A stretch of DNA of 49,748 nucleotides, from assembly GCA_020049805.1 (NCBI GenBank), contig JAGVLN010000032.1, positions 1 to 49,748 of the forward strand, given 5' to 3'. This DNA is from Rickettsiales bacterium (GTDB taxonomy: Bacteria; Pseudomonadota; Alphaproteobacteria; Rickettsiales; JABSSG01). Below, piece after piece: positions 47,349-49,748 of the stretch. The notes beneath the pieces are model-generated. The model ran no database searches and was not told the DNA's origin. It worked only from the letters and a program-made list of their open reading frames with translations. Position numbers and translations under genes: made by a program. The first letter of the stretch is position 1. The number at the start of each line of letters is the position of its first letter.

Positions 47349-48182
47349 ATGAGTATTTTTCAAAAATTTGTATTATTAATAAGTTGCATAATTCTATCTA
47401 GTTGTAAAACTGTAAATGTAAAAATGCCTGAACCTTATCCAGGAGGTGGCATTCCAACATTAAATGATATGGGAGCAATGGCTCCTGATATTGATGACCC
47501 TATTACTATTGATTTTATAAATTATGCTAAAACTCTTAAAAAAAGCGATCATATACTGGAAATAGGAGCGGCTTATGGTAATGTTGAACTTAATCTACTT
47601 AAGAATTCTGTAGTCTCAATTACAGCAAACGATCTTGATAAGCGCCATTTAGATATTCTCTACAACAGAGCCTTAGAATGTTGCAAAAGCAGCATACATA
47701 GGCTTACACTTGATTCTAGCGAGTTTCCTAATAAATCCAAACTTGAAAATAATAAGTTCAAAGCAATACTTATATCAAGAGTATTACATTTTATGAATCC
47801 TAAACAAATAGAGGATGCAATTTCCAAATTACATGATTTATTGGTTCCTGGTGGAATGGCATATGTGATCACATTATCTCCTTACGCCTACGATTCATTC
47901 TTGCCTGAATATATAAAGCGAGTGCAAAAAGGTGAAGAATGGCCCGGCTTCGTTGAAAATATTCAAATATTTTCAGACAAAGCGCATACAGATCCAAGAC
48001 TCTACAAGATTTTGTATATGAGGCAATATAATTTATTAGAAGTTAGCGGATTAAAGAAATTGTTCATAAAAGGAGGATTTAAAGTCCAAGAAAGTTATGG
48101 TTTTAAATTTGATAACCAAACTGATAAATGGGTCCATAATAATAAAGCTGCATTAGTTGGATTGGTTGCAGTTAAACAATAA
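47349..48182 (+). CDS. Putative lipoprotein with class I SAM-methyltransferase domain
   Basis: The N-terminus is a lipoprotein signal peptide with a lipobox ending LSSC (C19). Residues 65-190 hold a class I methyltransferase fold: motif I EIGAAYGN (71-78), the acidic post-I DLDKRHLDIL and a post-motif LVPGGMAYVI. The C-terminus ends AALVGLVAVKQ. The combination is odd, as SAM is not expected in the periplasm; either the signal is not used, or the enzyme works after release into the host cell. It starts 18 nt after the terminase-like frame. Substrate unknown. Confidence 0.85.
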   Translation: MSIFQKFVLLISCIILSSCKTVNVKMPEPYPGGGIPTLNDMGAMAPDIDDPITIDFINYAKTLKKSDHILEIGAAYGNVELNLLKNSVVSITANDLDKRHLDILYNRALECCKSSIHRLTLDSSEFPNKSKLENNKFKAILISRVLHFMNPKQIEDAISKLHDLLVPGGMAYVITLSPYAYDSFLPEYIKRVQKGEEWPGFVENIQIFSDKAHTDPRLYKILYMRQYNLLEVSGLKKLFIKGGFKVQESYGFKFDNQTDKWVHNNKAALVGLVAVKQ

Positions 48183-48234
48183 GGCTACACAATTTTACTA
48201 TTTAATTTTAAGCAAATAATAATATACATGAAAC

Positions 48235-48843
48235 TCAGGCTGATAAATCTCCCTCATCTAAGGTAGAAGCATTTACTCCAGCTAAATTATCTGAATACAG
48301 GCAGCATTTTTTTACTATCCATTCATCCCCACATCTAACATATCCATAAATATTTCCTGGATTATGATTGGTATTACAACATGATTTAACCCCCACCCTC
48401 CAAATTTTATATACGCTTGCATAACAGCTTTTTTCATAATCGTCTCCAGAGCTTACCTCAGCAGAAGAGGTTAACGTAGTTTCACGTGGTAACTCATCTA
48501 TAAATACTATCTTTTCGTTTTCGGTATCGATATAAAAACTTCTTTCGTTTTCGTCATTTAATTTAAATTTATGTACTAAATTTTTATAATGCACTTCAAC
48601 TTCAGTACCTTTCCTTACCTGAAAGATAAATTGTGGGTTAGGAGAGGGAGATTCACAAGGATCCGTAATGACCGGTTGAATAAAATCTTCATTTATCGCA
48701 GATTCATCAATTATAGAGAAAAAGTCTTCATCTTGCTCTCCGGAAGATATCTTTACTTTACCACCTGAAATAAAATCAATACTTCCTTGTAATTGAACCC
48801 ATTCATTACTTTTATATTTTCGTATTTTATCAGAAATGCTCAT
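48235..48843 (-). CDS. Hypothetical Cys-rich protein, 202 aa
   Basis: I do not recognise this protein. It has no signal peptide. The N-terminal half is acidic (many Asp, Glu, Ser). The C-terminal 65 residues hold six of its seven Cys (C140, C155, C156, C171, C180, C181), including two CC pairs, plus a Trp- and Tyr-containing core. This could be a small metal-binding or disulfide module. A GAGG lies 8-9 nt before the ATG and a perfect 20-bp palindrome lies just upstream, so it is probably regulated. It converges on the methyltransferase lipoprotein gene across 52 nt. Confidence 0.65.
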   Translation of the reverse strand: MSISDKIRKYKSNEWVQLQGSIDFISGGKVKISSGEQDEDFFSIIDESAINEDFIQPVITDPCESPSPNPQFIFQVRKGTEVEVHYKNLVHKFKLNDENERSFYIDTENEKIVFIDELPRETTLTSSAEVSSGDDYEKSCYASVYKIWRVGVKSCCNTNHNPGNIYGYVRCGDEWIVKKCCLYSDNLAGVNASTLDEGDLSA

Positions 48844-48860
48844 GATAACCTCGCTAAATA

Positions 48861-48880
48861 ATTGTAAAATATTTTACAAT
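48861..48880. promoter_or_regulatory. Perfect 20-bp palindrome, candidate operator
   Basis: ATTGTAAAATATTTTACAAT is its own reverse complement. It lies 18 to 37 nt upstream of the start codon of the Cys-rich gene, where a dimeric regulator would bind to block or activate initiation. It is AT-rich, so chance cannot be excluded. Confidence 0.45.
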
Positions 48881-49060
48881 GTTAATTTTGACTTCTAATT
48901 AATAGGTAGTAAATTTATTTCTAAAAATTAGATTTGATTATAGAAAGATTTCTTATTACTGTAATAAATAGTTTATCCTATATGAAGTAAAGGCTCGATA
49001 AAGAAGCAGTTTGAGCTTATCTGCCCAAATATATTGTATAATTGAAGAGATTATGAATTC

Positions 49061-49080
49061 TGCTATGTTGTAACATAGCA
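49061..49080. repeat. Inverted repeat, 8-bp stem with TGTA loop
   Basis: TGCTATGT and ACATAGCA flank a 4-nt loop. No T-run follows on either side, so it is not a typical intrinsic terminator; it could be an operator, an RNA hairpin or a residue of a mobile element. Confidence 0.4.
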
Positions 49081-49402
49081 AATTAATATTAAAATTGCAT
49101 ATGCCTAATAGTTATAATGAATATGATACAGTTATTTTATTAACTGGCCCAAAAATTAAAGATGCTAAAAATACATTAAGAATGAAAAATAAATCCTGAA
49201 ACTTGCTGATTACGACTTGCTATCAATTATAGCTTCCTAATAATTATTTAGCATTATTTTGTAAATTTAACATTATAGAGGGCAGGACAGTTTTTATGTT
49301 AAAGCAAATCTTACTCTTTCTCCATCTGATAAATTTTAGGATTAGTTTTAGTTTGAAATAAAATAAGAAGAAGGCTATTTCTTAATATTTATACTCTTAT
49401 CA

Positions 49403-49748
49403 CTACTCTACTGTGAAAATAATATTATCATCTGTAGCCCCCACTATTACCTCTACAGTTTTATCTGATTTGTCAGATGATTCATCTATTGGGGCTTTGC
49501 TAGGTTCATCAGAAGGATCGGGATTATGAAATATAGTTACATCGTTAGAATTAATATTTGTTCCAGGCAAATTATAAACTTTATATAATAGCTCTTGTAA
49601 TTGAGGATTGTTAGCTAGCGCATCTGATGTAACTGCAAAAAACTTTATGGTACTTGCAGTTATCACACCTACAGCAACTGATCTTAATCCTGCATTAACA
49701 ACAAATTTCACTACATCTTTATTATCTGGTGTAGTAATTCCATTCCAA
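49403..49748 (-). CDS. Hypothetical protein, C-terminal part (5' end outside window)
   Basis: The frame is open from the right edge, through a GTG at 49711, to its stop at 49403, so the gene very probably begins outside the window. The visible 115 residues start with WNGITTPDNKDV, then a weakly hydrophobic part (FVVNAGLRSVAVGVITASTI) and an acidic, low-complexity Ser/Asp/Pro tail. No family is recognised. The GTG alone would give 102 aa, but the uninterrupted upstream frame argues for a longer protein. Confidence 0.6.
   Translation of the reverse strand, partial: WNGITTPDNKDVVKFVVNAGLRSVAVGVITASTIKFFAVTSDALANNPQLQELLYKVYNLPGTNINSNDVTIFHNPDPSDEPSKAPIDESSDKSDKTVEVIVGATDDNIIFTVE

Larger units (their letters stand above)
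48844..49402. other. Intergenic region, 559 bp, with two palindromes and no supported gene
   Basis: No ORF is convincing here. A 32-codon ATG frame at 49101-49199 has no support. The stretch holds a perfect palindrome at 48861-48880 and a hairpin-forming one at 49061-49080; otherwise it is AT-rich and unremarkable. It may contain decayed genes, as is common in Rickettsiales. Confidence 0.6.

Noticed and set aside
49101-49199. 32-codon ATG frame in the intergenic region
   Set aside because: Short, no ribosome site, no recognisable similarity; expected by chance in AT-rich DNA.
46581-49748. att site repeat or integrase linked to tRNA-Arg
   Set aside because: No second copy of the tRNA 3' end and no integrase frame were found in the window.

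Overview
This window is strongly AT-rich bacterial chromosome, almost fully coding, and reads as an alphaproteobacterium of the order Rickettsiales or a close obligately intracellular relative. The evidence is the combination of a C4-type 5-aminolevulinate synthase, a mitochondrial-type cytochrome bc1 operon, Cox15/CtaA, a short ValRS without a C-terminal coiled coil, a DUF2610 protein, acetoacetyl-CoA reductase and many unrecognised proteins. The placement is inference from gene content; no marker phylogeny could be run. Class II fructose-1,6-bisphosphatase, glutathione synthase, pyridoxal kinase, DapB, MurG and FtsW suggest it keeps more biosynthesis, and a peptidoglycan pathway, than the most reduced Rickettsia.

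Layout. 0-4.1 kb: the 3' part of typA/bipA, two unrecognised minus-strand genes and comF. 4.2-6.1 kb: phbB and lptF. 6.3-7.5 kb: the ribosomal operon rpsF-rpsR-rplI. 7.56-9.54 kb: groES-groEL, facing rplI across a shared hairpin terminator and preceded by an RpoH-like promoter. 9.7-17.9 kb: hemB, then the minus-strand series ftsW-murG-Pro-rich lipoprotein-glpX-recJ-pdxY. 18-20.2 kb: a DUF2610 gene and a large pentapeptide-repeat, hydrophobic, His-rich protein. 20.2-22.5 kb: the heme genes ctaA and hemA. 22.6-23.5 kb: guanylate kinase fused to a rhodanese domain. 23.5-26.3 kb: petA-petB-petC-tatB. 26.5-28.4 kb: dapB and a TrmA/RlmD-family RNA methyltransferase. 28.4-38.8 kb: an orphan membrane protein, gshB, a BON lipoprotein, valS, ubiA, pagL, an ABC exporter, bamD and a glycosyltransferase. 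38.9-46.7 kb: a SET-domain-like gene, tRNA-Thr, ndk, tRNA-Asp, coaBC, ptrB, an FMN reductase, dut, rpmJ, rlmN and tRNA-Arg.

The last 3 kb, downstream of tRNA-Arg, looks like an accessory island. It holds a start-less phage terminase small-subunit-like frame, a lipoprotein with a methyltransferase fold, a Cys-rich orphan with a perfect 20-bp palindrome in front of its start codon, and an orphan gene running off the window.

The core genes fit together as respiration and heme (hemA, hemB, ctaA, petABC, ubiA, with TatB adjacent to the Tat-dependent Rieske gene), envelope building (ftsW, murG, dapB, lptF, bamD, pagL), translation and proteostasis. The accessory genes (SET-like protein, pentapeptide/His-rich protein, Pro-rich lipoprotein, orphan proteins) are candidates for host-interaction functions, but nothing in the sequence proves secretion. 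No CRISPR array, insertion sequence or rRNA gene was seen.
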